Shown: positions 1 through 8,337 of the stretch, piece by piece
Position numbering within the stretch: position 1 is the stretch's first letter
How the letters are laid out: every line of letters starts with the position of its first letter
Assembly (NCBI GenBank): GCA_910583615.1
Contig: CAJTXP010000050.1
Location: 1 to 28,733 of the forward strand
DNA: 28,733 nt
Origin: an uncultured Lachnospiraceae bacterium
Lineage (GTDB): Bacteria > Bacillota > Clostridia > Lachnospirales > Lachnospiraceae
Reading direction: 5' to 3'
Program-made: the position numbers and the translations under genes
The notes under the pieces: generated by a model
The model's input: the letters and a program-made list of their open reading frames with translations, nothing else
Database searches by the model: none
What the model was told of the DNA's origin: nothing

Positions 1-762
1 TATCTTTGTGGAAACGCCGTAAAATATACGGAAAATAAAGGACATGTTCTCCTGACAGTTAGAGAAGAAGAGGAAACAGCCGCTGAATATGCAGTTTTTC
101 GCTTTTCAGTAAAAGACAATGGTATCGGCATCGATCAAAAGTATTTAAAAAGTATCTTCGAACCCTTTGAGCGTGTCTCAAACACCACCTCCTGCGGTGT
201 CTTTGGAACAGGACTGGGACTGACACTTGCAAAAAACCTTGTGGAAATGATGTCCGGCCGGATCGACGTGGACAGCACTCCCGGAGTTGGCAGTGAATTT
301 ACCGTTACCCTGCGTCTGCGTATCTGCCGAAAACAGCAGATCACTTATGAAGATACGCAAAATACGGTAAAGATATTTTTAAAGCAGCGTCGAATCCTGC
401 TGGTCGATGATAACCAGCTGAATCTGGAAATCGAAACAGAGCTGCTTCAGGAAATCGGTCTCACAGTGGACTGTGCACAGAACGGACAGGAAGCAGTGGA
501 AAAAGTCGTCCGCGCTCCTTCTGATACCTACGCACTGATTCTGATGGACATCCAGATGCCGGTTATGAACGGCTATGATGCCGCCTGCTCGATCCGGAGT
601 CTTCCTGATCCTGTACGGTCTCACATTCCGATCATCGCATTATCTGCCAATGCCTTTGATGAGGATCGAAGAAAATCCATGGAAAGCGGCATGAACGCGC
701 ACATGGCAAAACCGCTGGATATAACTGCATTTCTGGAATTGATTGTTTCGATTATAAAATAG
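1..762 (+). CDS. Hybrid sensor histidine kinase, C-terminal part (HATPase + receiver)
   Basis: The reading frame is open from base 1, so the N-terminus lies outside the window. It opens inside the kinase ATP-binding domain: the N box NAVKYT comes first, then the G1 box DNGIGI, an FEPF motif and the G2 box GTGLGL. After a short linker there is a CheY-like receiver domain. It begins RRILLVDDNQ, has the phospho-acceptor Asp in LMDIQMPVMNG, the conserved Ser/Ala switch in IALSAN, and the Lys in AKPLD. The protein ends a few residues after the receiver, so no Hpt domain follows in this chain. A phosphorelay with a separate Hpt protein or response regulator is therefore likely (inference). The sensor part and so the signal cannot be judged. 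No partner gene is adjacent on this side; the next genes are on the other strand. Confidence 0.93.
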   Translation, partial: YLCGNAVKYTENKGHVLLTVREEEETAAEYAVFRFSVKDNGIGIDQKYLKSIFEPFERVSNTTSCGVFGTGLGLTLAKNLVEMMSGRIDVDSTPGVGSEFTVTLRLRICRKQQITYEDTQNTVKIFLKQRRILLVDDNQLNLEIETELLQEIGLTVDCAQNGQEAVEKVVRAPSDTYALILMDIQMPVMNGYDAACSIRSLPDPVRSHIPIIALSANAFDEDRRKSMESGMNAHMAKPLDITAFLELIVSIIK

Positions 763-774
763 ACTGGAATCTCC

Positions 775-853
775 GGGACTGTTGCAGAATATGCCCGTGT
801 TTGTATGTTACGCAATGCGTAACATACAAACACGGGCTTTTTGCAACAGTCCC
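775..853. repeat. Nested inverted repeat; outer arms shared with 28284-28322
   Basis: Outer arms GGGACTGTTGCA (775-786) and its complement (842-853) enclose a second perfect inverted repeat with 22-bp arms (793-814 and 816-837). The left boundary string gggactgttgcagaata (775-791) recurs exactly at 28284-28300, and tgcaacagtcccttt recurs at the right boundary. The two copies differ completely in their interior, so the shared unit is the outer hairpin. It could be a lineage-specific terminator repeat or a small palindromic mobile repeat. Confidence 0.85.
793..842 (+). terminator. Intrinsic terminator of the hybrid kinase gene
   Basis: A perfect 22-bp stem (793-814 with 816-837) has a minimal loop and is followed at once by five T residues (838-842). 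It starts 30 bases after the kinase stop codon. The stem is much longer than most intrinsic terminators. The convergent gene ends at 908, but the minus strand has no T-run after the hairpin, so it probably acts mainly on the plus strand. Confidence 0.85.
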
Positions 854-907
854 TTTCTTCACTTTATAAAGACTGCGTATTTTCTGGTTTCATTTTCTCT
901 GTTCAGC

Positions 908-2023
908 CTATATTTTCAAAAATGATCCTTCCGGTGCCTCTTTCATGACCGGATTATATTTCAGATCCAGAAATGCCGGGAAATTTTTCTGATACATCCG
1001 TTCCAGCTCCGCATCATATCCCACGATCATCTGCGGCTGTTCTTCCCCGTAATATCCAAGCGCTTCCCTGGTCAGCGACTCAGAAAGGTTTATGTAAATG
1101 GTTTTTTTATCCGCCGTGTAAAGCTGCATCTGGCTTACAGAATTCTTCCCGGTCCTCTTGAAATAATATCCCCATACCAGATCATGGTTCTGCACGATCA
1201 TTGCTGCTGCGCCGCTCATATAGATCGTCCACTTCCTGCCGACCCACACATCCTTTCCAATCGGATGCGCCGTCGCAAAGTCTCCCTCAATCTCTCCCAG
1301 CGAACATGCCGTATTCTTTCGCAGATATTTGTGAATCTCTTTTTCATACGTTTTCCGGAAGCATCCAATCACGCTTGCCACAAACCAGATAAGGAGCAGG
1401 ACGCAGCCCGCCATCAATGCCCAGAACAGATAAGGGTTAACGCCTCCAAGCTTCCCTGTATCCAGTGTATAAAAGTAAATTTTATCATAGTCGCCTTCTT
1501 CAATACCGATCTCGAGCAGCGTATCTGTATAATAGCGCTCCATGGAAGGCTCCATTCTGCTCCATGTACCCATCACTTTTACCGGTGCAGGCGGTGCGGT
1601 TGCTCCGGATTCATCATTCAGATATGCCCACGTTTCATCTATCTTTTCGTAGACCATATCCGTCTTTCCCTTTCCCATATAGAGGCTGTAGAAATACCAG
1701 GTGGAATATTCCCCGCCGTCTTTATTGACGGACTGAAATGCAATATAACTGTTTCCGTTCGTAGATGTCGACCGGTTGCCCGAATCGTAGACGGTTGTCG
1801 TTGTGTGTTCCACATAATCCGTTACAAAGAACTCCGCATCCAGCGTCACAGCCCTGCCCTCATATGTCTCCGGACTGGCAGTGATATCCATGCCGCCCAT
1901 ACCGGCTGCAAGCTGAAAAATCGCTCCCTTTGTTGCCGCAAGAATGATAACCATTCCCACCAGTGACAGACCTGCCCGCCACAGATAGGTCTTTCTCGCC
2001 CTCTTCCTCAGTGTTTCAAACAT
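908..2023 (-). CDS. Two-TM membrane protein with a C-terminal cytosolic domain, unknown function
   Basis: A 371-residue protein whose function I do not recognise. It has a basic N-terminus, a first hydrophobic segment at about residues 15-40, a polar region rich in Thr/Tyr (about 50-195), a second membrane segment (about 199-221) and a C-terminal soluble domain. The layout predicts the middle region outside and the C-terminus inside the cell. The C-terminal domain contains DLVWGYY (281-287), then beta-strand-like segments and VGYDAE (334-339). The same order of motifs appears in the small protein encoded just upstream (DLAWAYL, IGYTDE), so the two probably share a PH-like or related fold (inference). 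The start has a good site, GGAGGT, eight bases before ATG. It is the last gene of the MoxR-VWA cluster, 22 bases after its neighbour. Its membrane position makes it a candidate client or anchor of that system. Confidence 0.8.
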   Translation of the reverse strand: MFETLRKRARKTYLWRAGLSLVGMVIILAATKGAIFQLAAGMGGMDITASPETYEGRAVTLDAEFFVTDYVEHTTTTVYDSGNRSTSTNGNSYIAFQSVNKDGGEYSTWYFYSLYMGKGKTDMVYEKIDETWAYLNDESGATAPPAPVKVMGTWSRMEPSMERYYTDTLLEIGIEEGDYDKIYFYTLDTGKLGGVNPYLFWALMAGCVLLLIWFVASVIGCFRKTYEKEIHKYLRKNTACSLGEIEGDFATAHPIGKDVWVGRKWTIYMSGAAAMIVQNHDLVWGYYFKRTGKNSVSQMQLYTADKKTIYINLSESLTREALGYYGEEQPQMIVGYDAELERMYQKNFPAFLDLKYNPVMKEAPEGSFLKI

Positions 2024-2045
2024 TTTCTCTTACCTCCATAGTATT

Positions 2046-2348
2046 TTACTCAAACCGTTTCCGGTTTTCATCTGTATATCCAATGGGAAGATCCGGATTG
2101 GCTTCCTGAATCTTTGCCAGAAGTTCTCTTGCCTCCTGCATGCTTTCAAACTGAAAGACCTCTTTCTTCCCGTTCCGTTCCAGCACAATAACCCTTCCAA
2201 TCTCCGCATTGAAGCTGCCGCAGCACATCTTCGCAGATACATCCTCCTGCTGCAGATATGCCCATGCCAGATCAGTAACCGGAAGTTCGCAGGCCGTCAA
2301 AAATTTTCTGTACTGAATCTTCCCGTCCGTTACCGTTACCTTTGCCAT
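2046..2348 (-). CDS. Small (100 aa) protein sharing a domain pattern with its downstream neighbour
   Basis: ATG at 2348 is chosen because AGGAGG lies eight bases upstream and because a longer frame would run into the preceding gene. The product (MAKVTVTDGK...) has no signal peptide or membrane segment. It appears to be one compact domain of beta strands ending in a helix: DLAWAYL at 26-32, a strand pair around residues 51-67, a helix with ARELLAKI, then IGYTDE at 89-94. The motif order matches residues about 265-340 of the membrane protein downstream, which suggests paralogous domains. It has Cys-Cys at 42-43 but no clear metal site. The gene is 13 bases from its upstream neighbour, so it is co-transcribed with the MoxR-VWA genes. 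Function unknown. Confidence 0.78.
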   Translation of the reverse strand: MAKVTVTDGKIQYRKFLTACELPVTDLAWAYLQQEDVSAKMCCGSFNAEIGRVIVLERNGKKEVFQFESMQEARELLAKIQEANPDLPIGYTDENRKRFE

Positions 2349-2361
2349 AATGTTCCTCCTG

Positions 2362-2589
2362 TCAGATTTCCGTAAAGGTATATCTCTGCAGGATCCCTGA
2401 GGCATTCACATGATAGAGGATCGTCCCGTCCGCCAGTTCTTCCCGCTTAAGCTTCAGGTCATGATCCTTATGTTTTCCCCGGATATAAGCTTCCGGATCC
2501 TCAAGCATCACCTCTTCAAAAAACACATCCCGCATCTGGTTGTTGGCACATTCATTAAATATCTCATGCACTACTTCATATTCTTTCAT
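2362..2589 (-). CDS. Small acidic protein (75 aa), unknown function
   Basis: Begins MKEYEVVHEIFNEC and ends with RYTFTEI. A clear AAAGGAG site sits six bases before the ATG. It is predicted to be soluble: an N-terminal helix, an acidic middle (EEVMLEDPEAY), then charged residues and a short C-terminal strand. There is no signal peptide or membrane segment, and I do not recognise a family. It sits between the VWA gene (32 bases away) and the 100-residue protein (13 bases away), all on the same strand. That spacing supports one transcript and a role linked to the MoxR-VWA pair. Confidence that it is a gene is good because of the ribosome binding site and tight packing; no function is proposed. 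Confidence 0.75.
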   Translation of the reverse strand: MKEYEVVHEIFNECANNQMRDVFFEEVMLEDPEAYIRGKHKDHDLKLKREELADGTILYHVNASGILQRYTFTEI

Positions 2590-2621
2590 ATTGTTCTCCT
2601 TTTTATTCCAACAGCGAACGC

Positions 2622-4388
2622 TTACTGGTCGTCCACCTGTTTTTTCAGATATCTGCCCACCACATGGGCAAAAGTGGATACATCCCGGATATAGGCAAAA
2701 TCTTTTCCGAAGATTCTGCGTTCCGCCTGAAGGTCCTGTTCTTCTCCTGCAAACACACCCAGCACGGCAATGCCCTGGCTTCTGAGCTTCCGGACTTCCG
2801 CAGCCGTATCCTTTACTGCATATTCTCCTGTATACACAGATGGATTGCGCACGTTGGGCCGGTTGACCACCAGATCATTGGGGCGTCCGTCGCTCAGAAC
2901 GATCAGCACCTTATTCTCCTCCGGGCGGGCAAAAAGCCCGTCTGCGGAAGCACGGAACGCCAGCCCATCCCGATTGTTGGACGAAGAAGTAAATTCCATC
3001 AGCCTCCAGTCCGCCTCCCGTCCTTCCTCATATTCCCGAAATCTCCGCATAACCGTATGATCCCAGAACGTACAGAATCCGAGCACCCGATGCGGAATTC
3101 CCGCTCTCGAAAGCGCGGCGGACAAAATATACCCCTGCAGCGCCACCAGATGCTGACGGCTCCTCTGGGAACCACTGGCATCTATCAGCACATCCACTAC
3201 AAAATCCGTATTATGCCGTCGGATCTCCTTTACAAACAGTCTGGCATCCTCAGACCTTCCGACCTTCCAAAGTCCTGCCGGGAGAATCGTACCGCAGGAA
3301 GCCAGGTACCGGTCCTCCTCGTTTCTCGCCTGTAAAGACCGTTTCAGAATGTCTCCCAGTTCCTGAATATTATGACGCGCCACCCTCTGATTCTGCCGGT
3401 AAAACCGCTGGTTCATCTCCCAGGTGCGCTTTGCCATCACATACGTATTATTTTCTCTTACGTAATTATGAATGATGCCATCCGTAAAATAAAGTTTGCA
3501 GTCTGCGTGGACTCCTCTGCAGAGCCGTCGGCAGAGCCTTTTCTGCTCCAGCTCATCCATATAAGAAGTTCCAAAATGCAGTTCAATATAAGAATGCATC
3601 TTCTGAGCCGCTTCCTCTGTAACCAGAATCCTGCCGGCACGGGCCTTTCTCTCGTTCTCATCTTCCGGCAGCAGGCTGCTGTTCGCCTGGCGCATCATGT
3701 CCTCCAGAGCAGATTCCGCCGCAGTCTCATCCAGAAAATCCTGCCAGTCAAACTGCTTCAGGTCTTCGACAGGAACTGAAAGAACCTGCTGAAGATTTCC
3801 GTGCCGCGCTTCAAAATCCGGATCCGCCAGCCGGTTATAAAATGCATCCACCTTTTGAATCACATCCATTGTCTGCTCTGCACCGCGCACGGAAAAAAGC
3901 TCCTCTGCCTGCTCCCGGATCCGCTTTTCCGCTGTATAAGTCCCGTCAATCCCTTCCTGCAGCATGGCGATTTTCAGCCTGCCGACCAGATTACCCGGTT
4001 TCGACAAAGAGGGAAAATCACGTTCCAGAATATCTTCAAATGCCCGCCGCCGCAGGGAAGTCACTCCCTTCCTCTCGCAGATCAGCCTGTTCATCACTGC
4101 CTGATCCACGCACATCTGCGCCAGAGCGGCAAGAGAGGATTCGTCTGCCCCCAGATACAGCTTTTTCACCAGATACATCCCCAGTTCCTCTCTGGAAAAG
4201 TAACGGGCAAAAGCACCCTGTTTGACCGCGTCATAGAGCGAGATATACTTCGAACGCTGAAAGGAACGGACATCCAGCTCCACATCCAGCTCATAATCCC
4301 CGCTGACCGCCCACAGAAGATTCCTCATGCGGTTTTCAATCTCATACTGATATTCTTCCGCCGTATATCCTTCTGACAGCCCCTGCAT
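2622..4388 (-). CDS. VWA-domain protein, NorD/CobT-like partner of a MoxR ATPase
   Basis: About 588 residues. The first 400 or so are helical and charged. The C-terminal quarter is a von Willebrand A domain with the metal-site motif DASGS (about 403-407) and the later metal-site Asp in LSDGRPND (about 498-505). The LSDGRPND string and the flanking order resemble NorD, the VWA partner of the NorQ ATPase in nitric oxide reductase maturation (family knowledge). No nor genes are nearby, so this is an orphan pair. The start at 4388 is preferred because ATG overlaps the ATPase stop codon (TGATG) and has AGGTG five bases upstream. An ATG at 4412 is possible, but its GGAGG is almost touching the start codon. 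Such pairs usually remodel or load metal into client proteins; the client here is unknown. Confidence 0.88.
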   Translation of the reverse strand: MQGLSEGYTAEEYQYEIENRMRNLLWAVSGDYELDVELDVRSFQRSKYISLYDAVKQGAFARYFSREELGMYLVKKLYLGADESSLAALAQMCVDQAVMNRLICERKGVTSLRRRAFEDILERDFPSLSKPGNLVGRLKIAMLQEGIDGTYTAEKRIREQAEELFSVRGAEQTMDVIQKVDAFYNRLADPDFEARHGNLQQVLSVPVEDLKQFDWQDFLDETAAESALEDMMRQANSSLLPEDENERKARAGRILVTEEAAQKMHSYIELHFGTSYMDELEQKRLCRRLCRGVHADCKLYFTDGIIHNYVRENNTYVMAKRTWEMNQRFYRQNQRVARHNIQELGDILKRSLQARNEEDRYLASCGTILPAGLWKVGRSEDARLFVKEIRRHNTDFVVDVLIDASGSQRSRQHLVALQGYILSAALSRAGIPHRVLGFCTFWDHTVMRRFREYEEGREADWRLMEFTSSSNNRDGLAFRASADGLFARPEENKVLIVLSDGRPNDLVVNRPNVRNPSVYTGEYAVKDTAAEVRKLRSQGIAVLGVFAGEEQDLQAERRIFGKDFAYIRDVSTFAHVVGRYLKKQVDDQ

Positions 4389-5305
4389 CAAAACACCTGC
4401 TCTTTCGTCCATTCCTCCGGAATCCTGGTCATCACCAGATCGGATACGATCTCCCGTTCAAAAATGTCAAATGCCTTGTTGGTAATCCCCATCTGCACCG
4501 CCTGCCAGGGGCTCAGTCCGATCCGGACCGCTCCAAGCGCCGCCAGAAGCCCTCGAAGGTCCATGGCCTTTGTCGAGATCTCACTGTTCTGCGCTTTGAC
4601 CTGAAGATCCAGAAACAGCCCGGAAAATGCACAAAGGGCGTCCTCCCGGATGTCCGGATAATCATGACGGATGATCCTGCACAGTGTCTCTTCCGAAAGC
4701 GCCGGCATATCAATCACCAGAAAACGGGACACCAGCGCTTCGTTCAGCTCCTTCGTTCCTGCATAACCGTAATTCATCGTACCGATAAAACGGGCTGCAG
4801 GATGCAGATCGATCTTTTCATATCCGGGCACGTCTATAATCCTCCTGTGGTCCAGTGTTGCATGAAGGACAGATGCCGCATCATTTTTTGCCATATTGAT
4901 CTCATCCAATATTCCAAAGCCGCCCTCCTCTGCACATCGGTAGACGCTGCCTTTGCGTAACTGTACCTCATTGTTCCGAAAGGTATCTGTCCCAATCAGA
5001 GAACTGCTGTCTGTATTTACGTTAAATGAAATATTGTAGACCGGCCTGTAAAAGATCCATGCCAGATTTTCCGCCAGAATATTTTTCCCGGTCGCTTTCG
5101 CTCCGCTCAGCAGAAGATTGGACCCCTCCAGAAGAGCCGCCAGCGCCATTTCCAGAATATCCTTTCCATAAAACGGAATGGATGGCTGCACCACCCGGTT
5201 TCGTACTTCATCCGTTATCGGATATTCCCGGCGAAACTCCTCTACCTTGCAGATCAAAGCATTGTCCACATTCTGTTCACTCAGAAATTGTAAATTATCC
5301 TGCAT
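4388..5305 (-). CDS. MoxR-type AAA+ ATPase (NorQ/CbbQ-like)
   Basis: A 305-residue AAA+ protein. In order it shows a P-loop GAKATGKN (about 68-75), a Walker B segment GILDEINMA (about 131-139), the sensor-1 Asn in GTMNYGYAGT (about 175-184) and a candidate arginine finger in LVSRF. The last P-loop residue is Asn rather than the usual Ser/Thr, which normally coordinates Mg; this is a notable variant. ATG at 5305 is chosen because GGAGGAG lies six bases upstream; a GTG at 5320 would place that site inside the gene. It starts 29 bases after hemW and its stop overlaps the VWA start (TGATG), so translation of the pair is probably coupled. MoxR proteins act with VWA partners as chaperones for complex assembly. 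The target is not evident here. Confidence 0.9.
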   Translation of the reverse strand: MQDNLQFLSEQNVDNALICKVEEFRREYPITDEVRNRVVQPSIPFYGKDILEMALAALLEGSNLLLSGAKATGKNILAENLAWIFYRPVYNISFNVNTDSSSLIGTDTFRNNEVQLRKGSVYRCAEEGGFGILDEINMAKNDAASVLHATLDHRRIIDVPGYEKIDLHPAARFIGTMNYGYAGTKELNEALVSRFLVIDMPALSEETLCRIIRHDYPDIREDALCAFSGLFLDLQVKAQNSEISTKAMDLRGLLAALGAVRIGLSPWQAVQMGITNKAFDIFEREIVSDLVMTRIPEEWTKEQVF

Positions 5306-5334
5306 TTTTGTCTCCTCCACGGCTGATTTCCCGA

Positions 5335-6468
5335 CTACATAAGAAACTGTGCCATCACGTAATTGCTCAAATCAATTCCCCGTCTGGTCAGCCTTATTCT
5401 GCCGTCTTCTTCCTCCAGAAGCTTCTGCATCTGAAGCTTCTGAATCTGTTCTCTGTAATATTCCCCGTACTTTCCCGGCTCCACGCCCTCCATTTTCCGA
5501 AGCCCGAGAAAAAAATATTCTTCTCTGACCGCCTGCTCTGTCAGAACTTCTTTCGTTCCTGCAAAATCACCCTTCAAATATTCGGAAAGTTCCGCCTGAT
5601 TCGTATACCGGACATTTTCCAGCAGCGAAGCAGCGCCTGTCCCATAGCCTTTATAATCCCTTCTCTCCCAATAGCCCAGATTATGGCGGCAGACATATCC
5701 AGGCTTTGCATAATTGGAGATCTCATAGTGATTGTATCCGCAGGTACAGAGCCGGTCTCTAATTCTGTAATACATCTGCCGCTCTTCCTCTTCTGACGGC
5801 AGATACTCCGGATGCTCTTTATAACGTTCATAAAAAGGCGTCCCTTCCTCCAGCATCAGGCTGTATGCCGATATATGTTCCGGAGAAAGAGCCAGTACCA
5901 GATCCAGTGTACGGCATACGCTGTTTAACGTCTGTCCGGGAAGGGCAGACATCAAGTCCACATTGATATTCTGAAATCCCGCCTCACGCGCCGTCTGAAA
6001 GCTTTCCAGAAACTGTTCCCATGTATGAATCCTGCCCAGAAGCTTCAGTTCCTCATTATCTGCAGACTGAAGGCCGAAGCTGATCCGGTTCACGCCTGCT
6101 TCCTGATACTTCAGAAGCTTATCCTGGTCCACGGTTCCCGGATTCGCTTCTACGGTGATCTCTGCATCCTCCCGGAAAGGAAAATGGTTCTGAAGGGCCT
6201 CAAGAATACAGCAGAGCTGCTCTCCTTTCAGGATACTTGGAGTCCCTCCGCCGAAAAACACCGTAACCACTTCATACACTTCTGACAGTTTTTCTGACGT
6301 TTTGATCTCCCGAAGAAGCTGCTCCACATAGGCCTTTTGTACCTCTCTGGCAGCCGGCGCCGACAGGAAATCACAGTATGCACATTTTCGGATGCAGAAC
6401 GGAATATGAACATAGATCTCCAGCGGCTTTTTTTCTGTTTTTTTCACTGTTTCCTTATTTTTTATCAT
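5335..6468 (-). CDS. hemW: Radical SAM heme chaperone HemW
   Basis: A 377-residue radical SAM protein with the 4Fe-4S/SAM motif CIRKCAYC (Cys25, Cys29, Cys32) followed by DF, the HemW/HemN arrangement, then FFGGGTPS and ISFGLQS. HemW proteins bind and transfer heme and are often annotated as oxygen-independent coproporphyrinogen oxidase-like. The position right after lepA, as in Bacillus and many Clostridia, supports HemW. The ATG at 6468 overlaps the end of lepA by 14 bases and has only a weak ribosome site. A GTG at codon 8, just after the lepA stop with AAGGA upstream, is a plausible alternative. Translation is likely coupled to lepA. In many relatives the next gene is hrcA; here it is the MoxR ATPase. 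Confidence 0.93.
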   Translation of the reverse strand: MIKNKETVKKTEKKPLEIYVHIPFCIRKCAYCDFLSAPAAREVQKAYVEQLLREIKTSEKLSEVYEVVTVFFGGGTPSILKGEQLCCILEALQNHFPFREDAEITVEANPGTVDQDKLLKYQEAGVNRISFGLQSADNEELKLLGRIHTWEQFLESFQTAREAGFQNINVDLMSALPGQTLNSVCRTLDLVLALSPEHISAYSLMLEEGTPFYERYKEHPEYLPSEEEERQMYYRIRDRLCTCGYNHYEISNYAKPGYVCRHNLGYWERRDYKGYGTGAASLLENVRYTNQAELSEYLKGDFAGTKEVLTEQAVREEYFFLGLRKMEGVEPGKYGEYYREQIQKLQMQKLLEEEDGRIRLTRRGIDLSNYVMAQFLM

Positions 6469-8272
6469 CCAGTTTCAATACGCTCATAAATGCTTTCTGC
6501 GGAATCTCCACGTTTCCGATCTGGCGCATCCGCTTTTTTCCCTCCTTCTGTTTCTCCAGAAGCTTTCTCTTACGGGTAATATCACCGCCATAGCACTTCG
6601 CCAGCACATCTTTTCGCATGGCCTTCACCGTCTCCCTGGCAATGATTTTCCCGCCTACCGCCGCCTGAATCGGAATCTCAAACAAATGCCGCGGGATCTC
6701 ATCCTTTAATTTCTCACACATCTTCCTTCCCCGGTCATAGGCCGACGCTCCGTGCACAATAAAAGACAGCGCATCCACTTCCTCCCGGTTAATGAGAATA
6801 TCCAGCTTCACCAGCTCCGACTGTACATAGCCTTTAAAATCATAATCAAAAGAAGCATATCCTCTGGAACGGGACTTCAGCGCATCAAAGAAATCATAGA
6901 TAATCTCATTGAGAGGAAGTTCATATTTCAAAAGAGCCCGGGTCTCTTCCATATATTCCATCCCCAGATAGATACCCCGCCGTTCCTGGCACAGCTCCAT
7001 AATGGAACCGATGAACTCTGTCGTCACCATGATCTCCGCACTCACCATCGGTTCTTCCATATATTCAATTTCTGACGGATCCGGCAGATTGGACGGATTT
7101 GTCAGTTCGATCATCTCTCCACTGGATTTATGCACCCGGTATACGACTCCCGGCGCCGTTGTAACAAGGTCCAGATTGTACTCCCGTTCCAGACGCTCCT
7201 GAATAATCTCCAGATGCAGAAGCCCCAGAAAACCGCACCGGAATCCGAAACCAAGCGCGATCGAAGTCTCCGGCTCAAACTGAAGCGCCGCATCATTGAG
7301 CTGAAGTTTCTCCAGAGCGTCCCGAAGATCCGGATATTTTGCTCCATCCGCCGGATACAGGCCGCAGTATACCATGGACTGCACTTTCTTATAGCCCGGC
7401 AGCGGAGCCATGCAGGGATTGGAGCGGTCAGTTACTGTATCGCCCACCCTGGTATCCTTTACGTTCTTTATGCTTCCGGTGATATATCCCACCATGCCGG
7501 CGCTCAATTCTTCACAGGGAATAAACTGGCCAGCTCCAAAATATCCGACCTCAACCACATCGGCTTCCGCTCCGGTAGCCATCATCCGGATTGGCGTTCC
7601 TTTCCGGACGGTTCCCTCTTTAATCCGGCAGAAAATGATAACCCCTTTATAAGGGTCGTATACTGAATCGAAGATCAGCGCCTGAAGAGGCGCTTCCGGG
7701 TTTCCGTCCGGCGCCGGTATCCGCCTGACGATCTGCTCCAGCACTTCCTCTACATTCTGACCGGTTTTCGCTGAAATCAGCGGAGCATCCTGCGCCTCGA
7801 TCCCGATCACATCTTCAATCTCGTCAATGACCCGCTGCGGCTCCGCACTCGGCAGATCAATCTTATTGATCACCGGCATCACGTCCAGATTGTGGTCCAG
7901 AGCCAGATACACATTCGCCAGCGTCTGTGCTTCAATTCCCTGGGCGGCATCCACTACCAGGATCGCTCCGTCACACGCCGCCAGGCTTCTGGATACTTCA
8001 TAGTTAAAATCCACATGACCCGGAGTATCAATCAGATTGAAGATATACTCTTCCCCGTCTTTGGCTCTGTATACGGTCCGGACCGTCTGCGCCTTGATCG
8101 TGATCCCGCGCTCCCGCTCCAGATCCATGTTGTCAAGCACCTGCGACTGCATCTCCCTGCTCGTCAGAAGCCCCGTCTTCTCAATGATCCGATCCGCCAG
8201 TGTTGACTTTCCATGATCAATATGTGCTACTATACAAAAATTGCGGATTTTACTCTGATCCACCAATGTCAT
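6455..8272 (-). CDS. lepA: Elongation factor 4 (LepA), ribosome back-translocase GTPase
   Basis: 605 residues, the normal LepA length. The GTPase domain shows AHIDHGKST (P-loop), DTPGHVDF (G3) and NKIDLP (G4). It continues with EF-G-like domains and the LepA-specific C-terminal domain (GGKIIARETVKAMRKDVLAKCYGGD). LepA acts on ribosomes and helps translation under stress. ATG at 8272 is chosen because GGAGGA lies six bases upstream and the protein then begins MTLVDQSKIRNFCIVAH as usual; an in-frame start at 8290 lacks this spacing. It follows spoIIP by 42 bases and overlaps hemW. A promoter-like sequence at 8309-8337 could drive it independently of the sporulation gene upstream. Confidence 0.97.
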   Translation of the reverse strand: MTLVDQSKIRNFCIVAHIDHGKSTLADRIIEKTGLLTSREMQSQVLDNMDLERERGITIKAQTVRTVYRAKDGEEYIFNLIDTPGHVDFNYEVSRSLAACDGAILVVDAAQGIEAQTLANVYLALDHNLDVMPVINKIDLPSAEPQRVIDEIEDVIGIEAQDAPLISAKTGQNVEEVLEQIVRRIPAPDGNPEAPLQALIFDSVYDPYKGVIIFCRIKEGTVRKGTPIRMMATGAEADVVEVGYFGAGQFIPCEELSAGMVGYITGSIKNVKDTRVGDTVTDRSNPCMAPLPGYKKVQSMVYCGLYPADGAKYPDLRDALEKLQLNDAALQFEPETSIALGFGFRCGFLGLLHLEIIQERLEREYNLDLVTTAPGVVYRVHKSSGEMIELTNPSNLPDPSEIEYMEEPMVSAEIMVTTEFIGSIMELCQERRGIYLGMEYMEETRALLKYELPLNEIIYDFFDALKSRSRGYASFDYDFKGYVQSELVKLDILINREEVDALSFIVHGASAYDRGRKMCEKLKDEIPRHLFEIPIQAAVGGKIIARETVKAMRKDVLAKCYGGDITRKRKLLEKQKEGKKRMRQIGNVEIPQKAFMSVLKLDDKK

Positions 8273-8308
8273 CTTGTGTCCTCCATCCATTCACTTAAAA
8301 CTGCTTAT

Positions 8309-8337
8309 AATATATCATGGATCAAATACCTTATCAA
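8309..8337 (-). promoter_or_regulatory. Predicted vegetative promoter for lepA-hemW
   Basis: On the minus strand TTGATA (8332-8337) is followed after exactly 17 bases by TATATT (8309-8314). The -10 box sits directly after the spoIIP stop codon and the -35 lies in the spoIIP coding end. Transcription would start about 30 bases before the lepA ATG. This would free the housekeeping genes from sporulation control. Confidence 0.55.
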
